Positions 18,464 through 26,861 of a stretch of DNA of 39,006 nucleotides are shown piece after piece; position 1 is the stretch's first letter, and every line of letters starts with the position of its first letter. The notes under the pieces were generated by a model. That model had not been told where the DNA came from. It ran no database searches and saw only the letters and a list, made by a program, of their open reading frames with translations. Source of the DNA: a bacterium (GTDB lineage: Bacteria; Bacillota; Bacilli; Lactobacillales; Streptococcaceae); contig CAJNDL010000020.1 of NCBI GenBank assembly GCA_905221505.1, positions 1 to 39,006 of the forward strand, given 5' to 3'. The translations under genes were made by a program, and so were the position numbers.

Positions 18464-18962
18464 TCGCTACCTCTATCCAATAACGCTCGACTCCATTACG
18501 AACATCCTCAATGAGACCTCCATTTGCTAGAATGACTGCTCTACTAGCAGGATTATTCACGCTACAGGTCACAAGAGCTTTCTTGATATTCTTTTCCTTA
18601 GCAACTTGCAAGCCCTGACGGAGAGTTTCCTTAGCATAACCTTTGCCTCTTTCAGATGGTCGGATGGAATAGCCGATATGACCTGCATAATTCAGCAGTC
18701 CCTCATTCAGTCTCAATCGCAGATTCAAAAATCCTAGAGCACGACCTACATCATCAAATGATACAAATTGAATAGAGGGAACACGATTTTCAGGCAAGTT
18801 TATACCCATCTCTTTTTGCATATTTGTTTCCAACCAGTCTTCATAGGAAAAATTCTCTGTATCCCAGAAACCACCGTCGTGGGCTGATTGGGTCTGCTCA
18901 AACTCTGCCATCATGTCTAAAACAGCTTCTCTATCTACTATTGTCGGTCTACGTAGTTCCAT
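18456..18962 (-). CDS. GNAT family N-acetyltransferase
   Basis: A 168-residue GNAT protein. The acetyl-CoA-binding motif A is seen as HIGYSIRPSERGKGYAKETL, followed by VTCSVNNPASRAVILANGG and GVERYWIEV near the C-terminus. Family members acetylate amines of small molecules or proteins; this substrate is unknown. It starts with ATG after GGAGG with a five-base spacing. It lies between the 46-residue ORF and nrdG in the nrd operon, an arrangement I recall from pneumococci. Confidence 0.9.
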   Translation of the reverse strand: MELRRPTIVDREAVLDMMAEFEQTQSAHDGGFWDTENFSYEDWLETNMQKEMGINLPENRVPSIQFVSFDDVGRALGFLNLRLRLNEGLLNYAGHIGYSIRPSERGKGYAKETLRQGLQVAKEKNIKKALVTCSVNNPASRAVILANGGLIEDVRNGVERYWIEVANE

Positions 18963-18969
18963 CCTTACC

Positions 18970-19008
18970 TCCCACTAAGAGAAAAGCGAGAGCTGACTCT
19001 CACTTTTA
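18970..19008 (-). terminator. Hairpin between ORF46 and acetyltransferase
   Basis: AAAAGTGAGAG and CTCTCGCTTTT (18983-19008 on the plus strand) form an 11-bp stem with a TCAG loop, followed by CTCTT. The U-run is short, so it may attenuate rather than end the nrd operon transcript. Confidence 0.45.
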
Positions 19009-19146
19009 TTGTTTCTTATTCTTGTTTAAAAATTGTTCTCTAAGGTTGAGTAAGCGTTCTTTTTTACCAGCTCCACCTTTAGAGTGTTTCTCATGATAAC
19101 GGGTCACTTGTGCACGCCCTTTATCGTCTAATTGGTATTTTCCCAT
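19006..19146 (-). CDS. Small basic conserved protein (46 aa)
   Basis: A 46-residue ORF starting MGKYQLDDKGRAQVTRYHEK and ending NKNKKQ. It is strongly basic and probably helical in its second half (KERLLNLREQFLNK). It lies 11 bases after the nrdD stop and before the acetyltransferase, a place where I recall a small hypothetical gene in pneumococci. The ribosome-binding site is weak (AGAAAG), so coupling to nrdD is likely. Function unknown. Confidence 0.75.
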   Translation of the reverse strand: MGKYQLDDKGRAQVTRYHEKHSKGGAGKKERLLNLREQFLNKNKKQ

Positions 19147-19157
19147 TTCATTTCTTT

Positions 19158-21365
19158 CTAATTTGTTACTTGATGGCCAGCTATTTTAATCGTTGAGCCA
19201 TTCATGTGTTTGACACGCGCAGCGATTTCCTTGTGACGTCCATTAACCATCGGACGCGCTTGAGGATTGCCTAGGTAGCCACAAGTTCGTTTGACCACAT
19301 CCACCGTCTTAGGGTCGCTATTGCCACAGTTTGGACAAGCAAATCCTCTTTCAGTTGGTTCAAAATCCCCTTCAAAGTCACACTTGTAGCAACGGTCAAT
19401 CGGAGTATTGGTCCCTAGATAGCCCACGCGGTCATAGGCATAGTCCCAGACAGCTTCCAAGGCTTTTGGATTTTGCTGGAGGACTGGATACTCACAATAA
19501 TGGATGAAACCACCTGACGCACCTGCTTCTGGATAGACTTTCTCAAAGTCTAATTTTTCAAACGGTGTTGGATTTTTACGAACATCATAATGGAAAGAAT
19601 TGGTGTAGTATTCCTTGTCTGTGATATCAGGAATAGAGCCAAACTTCTCTGTATCTAGTCGGCAGAAACGGTCTGTCAAACTTTCAGACGGTGTTGAGTA
19701 GATAGAGAAATGATAACCGTATTGGTCTGACCACTCTTCTACACGGCGTTTCATATCACGAATGATATCCAGCGTGAATTCCTTGGCGGCTGGATTGTGT
19801 TCCCAGCTATTACCAAAGAAAACTGTCGCTACTTCATACAAACCAATATAGCCCAGCGAAACGGTTGCACGGCGATTCTTAAAGAGCTGGTCAACACTTT
19901 CTTCTTTACCTAGACGATGGCCAAAAGCACCATACTGATAAAGGATAGGAGCATTGGCTGGTGTCGCTTCCTTGGTCCGTTCGACACGATAAACCAGAGC
20001 ATCTTCAGCGATATTCATACGCTCGTTGAAGATTTCCCAGAACTTATTCATGTCGCCCTCAGACTCGAGAGCAATACGGGGCAGATTAACCGTCACAACA
20101 CCTAGATTCATCCGACCTGAATTAACTTCTACACCATTCTCATCTTTCCACCCTTGAAGGAAAGAACGGCAGCCCATAGGAACTTTGAAAGAACCTGTCA
20201 AATCAACAATCTTATCATAGGACAAAACATCTGGGTACATCCGCTTGGTTGCGCACTCTAGAGCCAACTGCTTGATGTCGTAGTTGGGTGTCCCTTCCTC
20301 TAAGTTGAGTCCTCTTTTAAGCGTGAAGATGAGTTTAGGGAAGATGGCTGTGCGGTGTTCCGAACCGAGCCCCTTGATCCGAATGGTCAAGATAGCTTTT
20401 TGAATTTCTCGTTCAAAACGACTAGTTCCTAGACCAAAACCTAGAGAAGTAAAGGGTGTTTGTCCATTTGAAGTGAAGAGAGTATTGATTTCATACTCGA
20501 GAGATTGCATGGCATCGTAGATGTCTTTCTGCGTTTTCTTCCAGGCATAATCTTCCCGTTTTTCAGGCAAGACCCATTCTTCTGCATCTTTGAGATGTTT
20601 TTGATAGTTCTTCTCTGCATAAGGCGCCAAGACCTCATCGATACGGTCAGCTGAACATCCTCCATACTGGCTAGAAGCAACGTTGGCAATGATTTGGGAA
20701 ATCTGAGCTGTTGCAGTCTGGATAGACTTAGGACTCTCCACCTCCGCATTTCCAATCTTAAAACCATTCTCCAACATCCCCTTGAAATCAATCAAACAGC
20801 AGTTGGTCATAGGGGTATAGGGGCTGTAGTCCAAATCGTGATAGTGGATATCCCCCTTTTGGTGGGCATTAGCTACGTGCTTGGGAAGCATTTGCAGTCC
20901 GATTGATTTCCCAACAATTCCTGCTGTCAAATCACGCTGGGTGTTAAAGACATCGCTGTCTTTATTGGCATTTTCATTGACGACTGCTTGATCTTTATTG
21001 AGCAGCTTATGGATACTAAAGTTGATATCTGTCGCTTTTGAGCGTTCAAAATCCCTCTGTGTCCGGTAAGTAATATACTCCTCAGCCAGCGCATATTCTT
21101 TGGCTTCAAGGAGTTCATGTTCTACAATATTTTGAATTTCGTAAATCTTAACCCCCTGTGGAAAGCGACTATGAATTTCTGTGACAATTCGCTCGGTCAG
21201 AGCATTTAGGCGCTTTTCAACCAAGGGTGTCACATCCATAACCTTGTCAGCCGCCTTGTGGAGAGCCTTGTCAATCTTGTCCACATCAAATACAACACGT
21301 CTCCCATCTCGTTTCTCGACGAAGAGAGTTGGCAAAATTGTAATTTTTTCTTCTAGTGCAATCAT
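19158..21365 (-). CDS. nrdD: Anaerobic ribonucleoside-triphosphate reductase
   Basis: Class III ribonucleotide reductase, 735 residues, which makes dNTPs without oxygen using a glycyl radical. An N-terminal ATP-cone (about 10-100, FVEKRDGRRVVFDVDKIDKAL) gives allosteric control. Zinc ligands are Cys659, Cys662, Cys677 and Cys680; the radical glycine is Gly696 in RTCGYLG. The second ATG (21365) is chosen over the one at 21371 because spacing from AAAAGAG is then seven bases. It heads the operon nrdD-ORF46-GNAT-nrdG. The promoter overlaps a likely NrdR box. Confidence 0.97.
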   Translation of the reverse strand: MIALEEKITILPTLFVEKRDGRRVVFDVDKIDKALHKAADKVMDVTPLVEKRLNALTERIVTEIHSRFPQGVKIYEIQNIVEHELLEAKEYALAEEYITYRTQRDFERSKATDINFSIHKLLNKDQAVVNENANKDSDVFNTQRDLTAGIVGKSIGLQMLPKHVANAHQKGDIHYHDLDYSPYTPMTNCCLIDFKGMLENGFKIGNAEVESPKSIQTATAQISQIIANVASSQYGGCSADRIDEVLAPYAEKNYQKHLKDAEEWVLPEKREDYAWKKTQKDIYDAMQSLEYEINTLFTSNGQTPFTSLGFGLGTSRFEREIQKAILTIRIKGLGSEHRTAIFPKLIFTLKRGLNLEEGTPNYDIKQLALECATKRMYPDVLSYDKIVDLTGSFKVPMGCRSFLQGWKDENGVEVNSGRMNLGVVTVNLPRIALESEGDMNKFWEIFNERMNIAEDALVYRVERTKEATPANAPILYQYGAFGHRLGKEESVDQLFKNRRATVSLGYIGLYEVATVFFGNSWEHNPAAKEFTLDIIRDMKRRVEEWSDQYGYHFSIYSTPSESLTDRFCRLDTEKFGSIPDITDKEYYTNSFHYDVRKNPTPFEKLDFEKVYPEAGASGGFIHYCEYPVLQQNPKALEAVWDYAYDRVGYLGTNTPIDRCYKCDFEGDFEPTERGFACPNCGNSDPKTVDVVKRTCGYLGNPQARPMVNGRHKEIAARVKHMNGSTIKIAGHQVTN

Positions 21366-21402
21366 ATGCATGCTCTTTTCTAAAATGTTCTTTCTAAAAA
21401 GT

Positions 21403-21430
21403 ATTATACCACTCTAAAAAGAAAAATCAA
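21403..21430 (-). promoter_or_regulatory. nrdD promoter
   Basis: TTGATT (21430-21425), 16 bases, TATAAT (21408-21403) on the minus strand, about 38 bases before the nrdD start. The -35 hexamer lies inside the promoter-proximal NrdR-like box, so repressor binding would block polymerase. Confidence 0.7.
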
Positions 21431-21481
21431 TATCTTGTGTTAAAAATCCTAAATTTTTTAAAAATACACAAGATATTGATT
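21425..21481 (-). promoter_or_regulatory. Paired NrdR-like boxes, also a terminator hairpin
   Basis: ACACAAGATATTGATT (21466-21481) and its exact reverse complement (21425-21440) flank a 25-base AT-rich centre. Each resembles the NrdR box consensus as I recall it (ACACnATATnTnGTGT) and the centres are 41 bp apart, close to four helical turns. On the minus strand the same inverted repeat is followed by TTTTTCTTTTT, so it can also terminate the upstream membrane-protein transcript. Dual use is inferred. Confidence 0.65.
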
Positions 21482-21484
21482 TGA

Positions 21485-23023
21485 TTATTTAATTTTGTAG
21501 ACTTTGAACTCTGAGTAATCAGTCTTTACTTGTTGATAATTTTCTTTCAAGAGTGTTTCCACTTCAGACCAGACTGCTACCTTATCGTTTACCACAATCA
21601 ACTTGGGTTGTTTTTCTTTCAAGTCATTGAGTAGCTTATTCCAATTTTCCTCAGTTGCTGTATAGTGCAATGGGGACAAAATAGCCGATGGCGACAAGCG
21701 CTCACTCTTACGATAAAGAGTTGCAGTATCATCCCATGCATAGATAGCATCTTCCGTACTTGTCTCCTCTTTCACCAAATCAGCAAGACGATCACGTTCT
21801 TGATAAGGTACTGGATAAAGGACAAACCTCATCAAAAAAGGAACAGCTAAAAGGTATAACAAAGTTAAAATTGGTAGGTAAAGATTCCCCTTAGTATAGC
21901 GATGCCAGAGACTAACAGGCTCTTCTCTGCGTCTTCTTCTAACGCTACGACCACTCTGTTGCCCCTTGATATTGGACACTAAAAGCAGAAGAAAGACAGG
22001 GAAAATGAGCATCAAACGGGATGCATGTAGGGGATCCTGTGTAAAGAAAATCACTACCAAACCTAAAATTAGGAACAAACTCGCAGGCACTGAGATGACA
22101 TATAGTTTAGAGGATTTAGATTGAAAGAGACCTAAAAAGACAAAAACCAAAACTCCCATGCCAAGAGCCAACAACCCATAAAACAAAACATTTTCTAACA
22201 ATGCCGAAACAGAAGCCAAACGAATAGAATGAATTGGATACAAAATTCCACTAATCGTATCCTCAAAACTTCCTGTTGCAACACTATAGTAGGCAGTTGG
22301 ATAAAAGACAAGTGAAAAACCTAAAGCCACTGCAAGAAACTGATAAAATCCATGTGCAAAACGTCTATGCCCAAGGTTAAAGACCAACAAGCCTAAACTC
22401 ACTACAGCAATAAACAAGAGCGATGACAAGGGAGCAAAGAAAAATCCTCCTGCCAAAGCCAGCCCAATCCGTACAAATCCCTTGTCATGGCTTGGATTGC
22501 TTAGATAAGCCGCAACTAAACTAAAGGCCGCGAATAAGAAGGGAAGCGCTAAAAGAGTCGCATAACCTCCACCAAAAGCAAGACCTGTAACTAGCATATA
22601 AAAAATAGTCACCACTTGTCCAGCTTGGTCTCCTTGCTCTGTCAAGATGTCCGCCGATTTAAAGAGGAAAAATCCTCCTGCTACCAAGGCTAACCACTCA
22701 AAAATGGCAAAGAAAAATCCGCCCTGAGTCACGTAAGTCAGCAAATAATAAAGCAAACCTTGACTTCCATAATAGTCGCTGTAAATTTTCCCGGTCTGAT
22801 GAAGCGCCCAACCTGTATAAAAATCCTGCACTTCTTGTGCACTCATTAAATCAAGTAATAGCGGTACTCCTAGAGTTATTCCTGTTACAAGCGTACTCCA
22901 TAGTAAAATTTTTACCAAAGGAAGACGACTTGATTCACGATGATGCGATTCTTGTTCGATTTGGTATTCTAGAGGTTCACGATTCTCCTGATGAACTTCT
23001 TCTACTCTACCATACACACTCAT
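21485..23023 (-). CDS. Polytopic membrane protein, competence-linked (Ccs4-like)
   Basis: A 512-residue membrane protein. A charged cytoplasmic N-terminus (1-40) precedes about 10-11 hydrophobic segments up to about residue 410; a hydrophilic domain of about 100 residues follows, outside the cell by prediction. The layout and the DFYTGWALHQTGKIYSDYYG loop resemble GT-C glycosyltransferases of the GT39 type, but this is only a resemblance. I recall the pneumococcal counterpart as competence-induced Ccs4. The ATG at 23023 with AGGAGA six bases upstream is preferred over the TTG at 23041. It follows a 47-residue ORF and a cin box. Confidence 0.75.
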   Translation of the reverse strand: MSVYGRVEEVHQENREPLEYQIEQESHHRESSRLPLVKILLWSTLVTGITLGVPLLLDLMSAQEVQDFYTGWALHQTGKIYSDYYGSQGLLYYLLTYVTQGGFFFAIFEWLALVAGGFFLFKSADILTEQGDQAGQVVTIFYMLVTGLAFGGGYATLLALPFLFAAFSLVAAYLSNPSHDKGFVRIGLALAGGFFFAPLSSLLFIAVVSLGLLVFNLGHRRFAHGFYQFLAVALGFSLVFYPTAYYSVATGSFEDTISGILYPIHSIRLASVSALLENVLFYGLLALGMGVLVFVFLGLFQSKSSKLYVISVPASLFLILGLVVIFFTQDPLHASRLMLIFPVFLLLLVSNIKGQQSGRSVRRRRREEPVSLWHRYTKGNLYLPILTLLYLLAVPFLMRFVLYPVPYQERDRLADLVKEETSTEDAIYAWDDTATLYRKSERLSPSAILSPLHYTATEENWNKLLNDLKEKQPKLIVVNDKVAVWSEVETLLKENYQQVKTDYSEFKVYKIK

Positions 23024-23059
23024 ATCGTTTCTCCTATTCAATTTATCTGTCTTAGTATA

Positions 23060-23203
23060 TCAAAAAGTCCTAGGATTGTCAGCTTGCGATGGCTGTTTGA
23101 GTGATTTTTTGCATAGTTTCACAAAGGTTTCAATTTCCCGAAATCGGTGTAAATGTGTCTGTTTAAATGATATGATATAGTCCAATTCTTTCTGAGTCAG
23201 CAT
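23060..23203 (-). CDS. Small late-competence ORF (47 aa)
   Basis: A 47-residue ORF starting MLTQKELDYIISFKQTHLHR and ending DNPRTF. It is basic and probably helical, with one cysteine. AGGAGG lies four to five bases before the ATG, and the ComX box TACGAATA ends only 19 bases upstream, so it is the first gene after that promoter and is followed 36 bases later by the membrane protein. Function unknown; nothing suggests a signal peptide. Confidence 0.75.
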   Translation of the reverse strand: MLTQKELDYIISFKQTHLHRFREIETFVKLCKKSLKQPSQADNPRTF

Positions 23204-23222
23204 CTTTCCTCCTACATCTTCT

Positions 23223-23230
23223 TATTCGTA
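23223..23230 (-). promoter_or_regulatory. ComX (SigX) cin box
   Basis: TACGAATA on the minus strand (23230-23223) is the exact cin-box consensus for the streptococcal competence sigma factor. A T-rich run lies upstream, as is typical; here it is the U-tract of the cls terminator. It should place the 47-residue ORF and the membrane protein in the late competence regulon. Confidence 0.8.
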
Positions 23231-23237
23231 AAAGGCA

Positions 23238-23271
23238 AGAAAAAGAGGACTGGTTTGTGTCCTCAGTCCTA
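23238..23271 (-). terminator. Terminator of cls
   Basis: AGGACTG/CAGTCCT arms (plus 23246-23252 and 23264-23270) followed on the minus strand by CTTTTTC, just after the cls stop codon. Confidence 0.8.
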
Positions 23272-23277
23272 GATTTC

Positions 23278-24810
23278 TTATAAGATAGGGGCGAATAACT
23301 GGGCAATTTCCTTAATCAATTTCTGATACCAGCTATTTTTTATCGTATGAGGGAAAATTTCTTGCGATGCTGAAAAAATCTCTTGAAAATCTTTTTGAAT
23401 CTCAGTGATTGATTCTGTTTTATATAGCAAGACTGCATTTTCATAGTGGTGAAGCAAACTTCTATAATCTAAGTTAATGGTTCCAACTGCAGCAAAGTCC
23501 TTATCCACTAGGATTTGTTTACTATGGATAAAGCCTGGACTATACTCAAAAATCCTTACTCCCGCTGACAACAAATCTGGATAAGCCCCTCTTGTAATGA
23601 GTTGGATTAATTTTTTATCCGGAATGAAAGGTGTTACAATGCGGACATCAACACCCCTCATGGCCGCGTTTTTAATACTCTCCGTCAAATCATAGTCAAT
23701 AATCAAATAGGGTGTTGTGATATAGACTGAATCAGTAGCCTGATTAATCAAACTTTGATAGACTTTTTTCCCTACCTGGGTACGGAAGATGGGCTTGGGT
23801 CCACTACCGTAAGGAATGCACAGTCCTTGGCCAGAACAAGGCTGATTTTCCAAGTGATACTGGTCAAAATCGCTGATTTCCCCACGATTGATGTACCAAG
23901 TCATCAAAAAGAGACGGGTTAGAGCCTTGACACCAGGGCCATCTATGCGAATCCCACTGTCCTTCCAATATCCAAAGCGTTCTACATGATTGATGTACTC
24001 ATCGGCTAAGTTAATACCTCCTGTATAAGCTACCTGACCATCTATGACAAGGATTTTCCGATGATCCCTATTGTTGTAAGCCACTGTCAAACGAGGAATC
24101 ACCTTGTTAAATTTATGGGCTTCAATTCCTCGACTACGAAGCTGAATAGTATAATCTCCAGGTAAAGTCGCCATACAACCGATATCATCATAGAGCATCT
24201 TGATCTCTACACCCTGAGCTGCCTTTTGTTCTAGTATATCTAATATGCTATTCCACATCAGACCTTCTTCGACAATATAGTACTCTAGAAAGATAAATTT
24301 CTCAGCTTTCTTGAGGTCTTCCAACATATGTTGCCACATGCTTTCACCCGAAGAAAAGAATTGTGAGTCTGTTCGATCATAGACATCGGCGTTGCTATCC
24401 ATACTTAACAAAGATTTGATAACTCCATAAGCCGCCTTATCATCTTCCTTCAATTTCTGGCGGAGAGCTTTACTGTTATCCTCCCGAAAATGCATGGAAC
24501 CAAGTTTATCCAACTGCTTGATTTCTTTTTTGGACAATCGCCTTTCACCAAACATCAGATAGAGCAGGGGACCAATGATAGGAACAAAAGTTACCACTAA
24601 CCACATTACCTTGCTTTCAGGCGCCATGGAACGATTGACAATCGCTACGATAGTCGCCATACTCATAAAGATTAAGAGAATAACCCATAGAATAGGAGCC
24701 ATCCGCCCTAAATAAAGAAAGAGACCAAAAACAAGACACAGTTCAAGCAGCATAATCGAAAGACTAAAGCCATACTTGGACATCAATAATTGAAATTTCC
24801 TATATTTCAT
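23278..24810 (-). CDS. cls: Cardiolipin synthase
   Basis: A 510-residue phospholipase D-type cardiolipin synthase that joins two phosphatidylglycerols at the membrane. Two or three hydrophobic segments lie within residues 12-90. The two catalytic HKD motifs are His250-Lys252-Asp257 (HRKILVID) and His429-Lys431-Asp436 (HSKQILVD). The ATG follows CAAGGAGGGG. It is a single gene with its own promoter and a terminator. Confidence 0.95.
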   Translation of the reverse strand: MKYRKFQLLMSKYGFSLSIMLLELCLVFGLFLYLGRMAPILWVILLIFMSMATIVAIVNRSMAPESKVMWLVVTFVPIIGPLLYLMFGERRLSKKEIKQLDKLGSMHFREDNSKALRQKLKEDDKAAYGVIKSLLSMDSNADVYDRTDSQFFSSGESMWQHMLEDLKKAEKFIFLEYYIVEEGLMWNSILDILEQKAAQGVEIKMLYDDIGCMATLPGDYTIQLRSRGIEAHKFNKVIPRLTVAYNNRDHRKILVIDGQVAYTGGINLADEYINHVERFGYWKDSGIRIDGPGVKALTRLFLMTWYINRGEISDFDQYHLENQPCSGQGLCIPYGSGPKPIFRTQVGKKVYQSLINQATDSVYITTPYLIIDYDLTESIKNAAMRGVDVRIVTPFIPDKKLIQLITRGAYPDLLSAGVRIFEYSPGFIHSKQILVDKDFAAVGTINLDYRSLLHHYENAVLLYKTESITEIQKDFQEIFSASQEIFPHTIKNSWYQKLIKEIAQLFAPIL

Positions 24811-24856
24811 ATCCCCTCCTTGATATTTTGAATGCTAAAAACAGGTAATTGATACT

Positions 24857-24886
24857 AGTATAACGCAGGTATTCGCTAGAAGGCAA
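24857..24886 (-). promoter_or_regulatory. cls promoter
   Basis: TTGCCT (24886-24881), 18 bases, TATACT (24862-24857) on the minus strand, about 47 bases before the cls start codon. Confidence 0.6.
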
Positions 24887-24913
24887 GTATTTATGATCAT
24901 TTTTCTGAATAAT

Positions 24914-24943
24914 CATAAAAGAGACCGAAAATTCCAGTCTCCT
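24914..24943 (-). terminator. Terminator of the lipoprotein gene
   Basis: GAGACTG/CGGTCTC arms (plus 24921-24927 and 24935-24941) followed by TTTTATG on the minus strand, a few bases after the stop codon at 24950. Confidence 0.8.
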
Positions 24944-24949
24944 TCTAGT

Positions 24950-25414
24950 TTATTTTGATAAAACGATGCGATCAGACGCTTCTCTATCCATATCGTCGAT
25001 AATCATCTGATTGCCGTTGATTGCATAAATTTTGATATCATCACCAATAATCATGCGTTGATTAGCTGCGTCGAAGCTAACCTGTTTGATTTCTTGTTCC
25101 CCGTCAGTTTCTACCTGAGTCCAAGTACCCGTTGTACCAGTCACTACCAAAGTGATGCGGTCTCCTTCATCCTGACCAGTATAAGTCCCATCAATATTAG
25201 TTGGTTGAGCCTCAGGTGCATTTTGTGAAGAACTTGTCGCTGCCTGGTTTGTATTTTCTGTAGAAGATGAAGCTGTTGCTTGTGATTGTTGAGTTTGTTG
25301 TGTTTGCGGTTGAGCTGCTGGTTGTTGAATCTGTTGAGCTCTTTGTGAACAAGCTACTAAGAGACTAAGACTTGCTAGGGTAGCAAGAGAAAGTGTGAAT
25401 GTTTTTAATTTCAT
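24950..25414 (-). CDS. Putative lipoprotein with Q/S/T-rich linker
   Basis: A 154-residue exported lipoprotein. A signal peptide ends in the lipobox LVAC with Cys22 as the lipid-modified residue. Residues about 25-72 form a low-complexity linker rich in Gln, Ser, Thr and Ala; the remainder (NIDGTYTGQDEGDRITLVV onward) looks like a small beta-rich domain. The ATG at 25414 is preferred to an upstream in-frame start because AAAGGA lies eight bases before it. Function unknown; I recall a similar gene beside folC in pneumococci. Confidence 0.85.
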   Translation of the reverse strand: MKLKTFTLSLATLASLSLLVACSQRAQQIQQPAAQPQTQQTQQSQATASSSTENTNQAATSSSQNAPEAQPTNIDGTYTGQDEGDRITLVVTGTTGTWTQVETDGEQEIKQVSFDAANQRMIIGDDIKIYAINGNQMIIDDMDREASDRIVLSK

Positions 25415-25473
25415 GATGAATTTCCTTTCTGCTACCAATTTAGAGAATGTTTCTTCTAACTAGTAGTTTCCCT

Positions 25474-25501
25474 AGTATAACAAGTTCAAAAAGGAGGTCA
25501 A
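25474..25501 (-). promoter_or_regulatory. Lipoprotein promoter inside the end of folC
   Basis: TTGACC (25501-25496), 16 bases, TATACT (25479-25474) preceded by TGT, on the minus strand. The -35 overlaps the last codons and stop of folC. Confidence 0.75.
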
Positions 25502-26748
25502 GTTATCTGCTCATACCCCAGTAGGTGGCTCCGTACTTCTGAGATAAAATAGAGAGATCCTGTAATGAACAACAAATCCTGGGCATCTGCTCTTTCTTCA
25601 AAATTGCTAATAAATTCTCGGTAAGAAGGAACTATATCGTAACCTGTTACATCTGTTTCATCCAAAGAACCTTGATAGTCAAAGCCGGTCACCTTGAGTT
25701 CCACCTGAGGTAAATTTTCAGCCAAATAACCCAACATCCCTTGATAATCCTTACGTTTCAAGGCTCCAAAGAGAATTTGAGGACGATAACTTTCCTGCTC
25801 TTTTTCTTTGATAAACTCAACCAAGCGAGTCAAGGCAGGGAGGTTATGGGCACCGTCCAAGTAAATCTGCGGACGAATACGCTCCAAGCGACCAGCCCAA
25901 TGGGTCTGTTTCAAGGCCTTTCTTACAGCCTGTTCATCAACAACTTCCTTTCCTTCTCCCATAAAAAGAAGAAATGCTTGCAACGCCAAGGCCGCATTTT
26001 CCTGCTGATAAGCTCCTTCCAAGCCTATTTTCAACTGTGAAAGATTAGCCAAGGAGCTTGAAAAATCGCCATTCAGCATTGAGAAATCCTGATCTGACTG
26101 ATAAAGGTCAACAGCTAATGATTCAGCTTTTTTCTGACAAACGATCCTAGCTTCTGGGGGCAATTGGGCAATCACTGCCTTTTTACCAGCCTTGAAAATA
26201 CCAGCTTTCTGCTCTGCGATTGCTTCTAGACTATCACCCAAGGTCTCCTGATGGTCAAGCCCGATGGAGGTGATGACAGCAATCTCTCCAGTTACCACAT
26301 TGGTCGTGTCAAGTAAGCCACCAATTCCCACTTCTAGTAAAACCAAATCCACCTCTTGCTCTCTAAAATAGAGGAAAGCAATCAGGGTCAGCAATTCAAA
26401 AAAGGACAACTGGTCATGGGTTTGCACAAGCGTCTTTTCCATCTCCTTGACCTGCTCAGCTAAGCGGATAAAGTCTACATCAGCTATTGGCTGCCCATTA
26501 ATGCAGATTCGGTCATTGATGGAGACGATATGAGGGGAGGTAAAGGTCGCAACTTTTTTGCCATGCCCCATAAATAATTCCCTCATAAAAGCAATGGTAG
26601 AACCTTTTCCATTAGTACCTGTTACATGGATAATAGGATAAGACTTCTCAGGATTTCCTAACAAATCCACCGCTTGCTGCATTCGGCCCAAACCTGATCG
26701 AAAATTCAAACCAATCCTACTATGAAGCCATTCTTCTACTTCAAACAT
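25498..26748 (-). CDS. folC: Dihydrofolate/folylpolyglutamate synthase
   Basis: FolC, 416 residues, a Mur-ligase-family enzyme that adds glutamate to dihydropteroate or folates using ATP. The P-loop GTNGKGST is at residues 44-51; the DTTNVVTGEIAVITSIGLDH segment and the C-terminal WAGRLERI...LDGAHN segment are typical. The start is MFEVEEWLHSRIGLNFRSG with AAGGAG upstream. It appears to have its own weak promoter after the ireB-operon terminator. Confidence 0.93.
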   Translation of the reverse strand: MFEVEEWLHSRIGLNFRSGLGRMQQAVDLLGNPEKSYPIIHVTGTNGKGSTIAFMRELFMGHGKKVATFTSPHIVSINDRICINGQPIADVDFIRLAEQVKEMEKTLVQTHDQLSFFELLTLIAFLYFREQEVDLVLLEVGIGGLLDTTNVVTGEIAVITSIGLDHQETLGDSLEAIAEQKAGIFKAGKKAVIAQLPPEARIVCQKKAESLAVDLYQSDQDFSMLNGDFSSSLANLSQLKIGLEGAYQQENAALALQAFLLFMGEGKEVVDEQAVRKALKQTHWAGRLERIRPQIYLDGAHNLPALTRLVEFIKEKEQESYRPQILFGALKRKDYQGMLGYLAENLPQVELKVTGFDYQGSLDETDVTGYDIVPSYREFISNFEERADAQDLLFITGSLYFISEVRSHLLGYEQIT

Positions 26749-26776
26749 ACACCTCTCCTTGACAAAAGTCTAATCA

Positions 26777-26805
26777 ATTATCTAGCAAAATTCCGTAGAT
26801 AACAA
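26777..26805 (-). promoter_or_regulatory. Possible folC promoter
   Basis: TTGTTA (26805-26800), 17 bases, GATAAT (26782-26777) on the minus strand, between the strong terminator and the folC start. Both hexamers deviate from consensus. Confidence 0.45.
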
Positions 26806-26836
26806 AAAACGAGGTCAGGATTTTCGTCCCGACCTC
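26802..26836 (-). terminator. Terminator of the ireB-ruvX-DUF1292 operon
   Basis: GAGGTCGGGA/TCCTGACCTC, a ten-base-pair stem with one wobble (plus 26811-26820 and 26827-26836), followed by GTTTTTTG on the minus strand. Confidence 0.85.
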
Positions 26837-26861
26837 TTACCTGGTTAGCTAATAACTAGCT

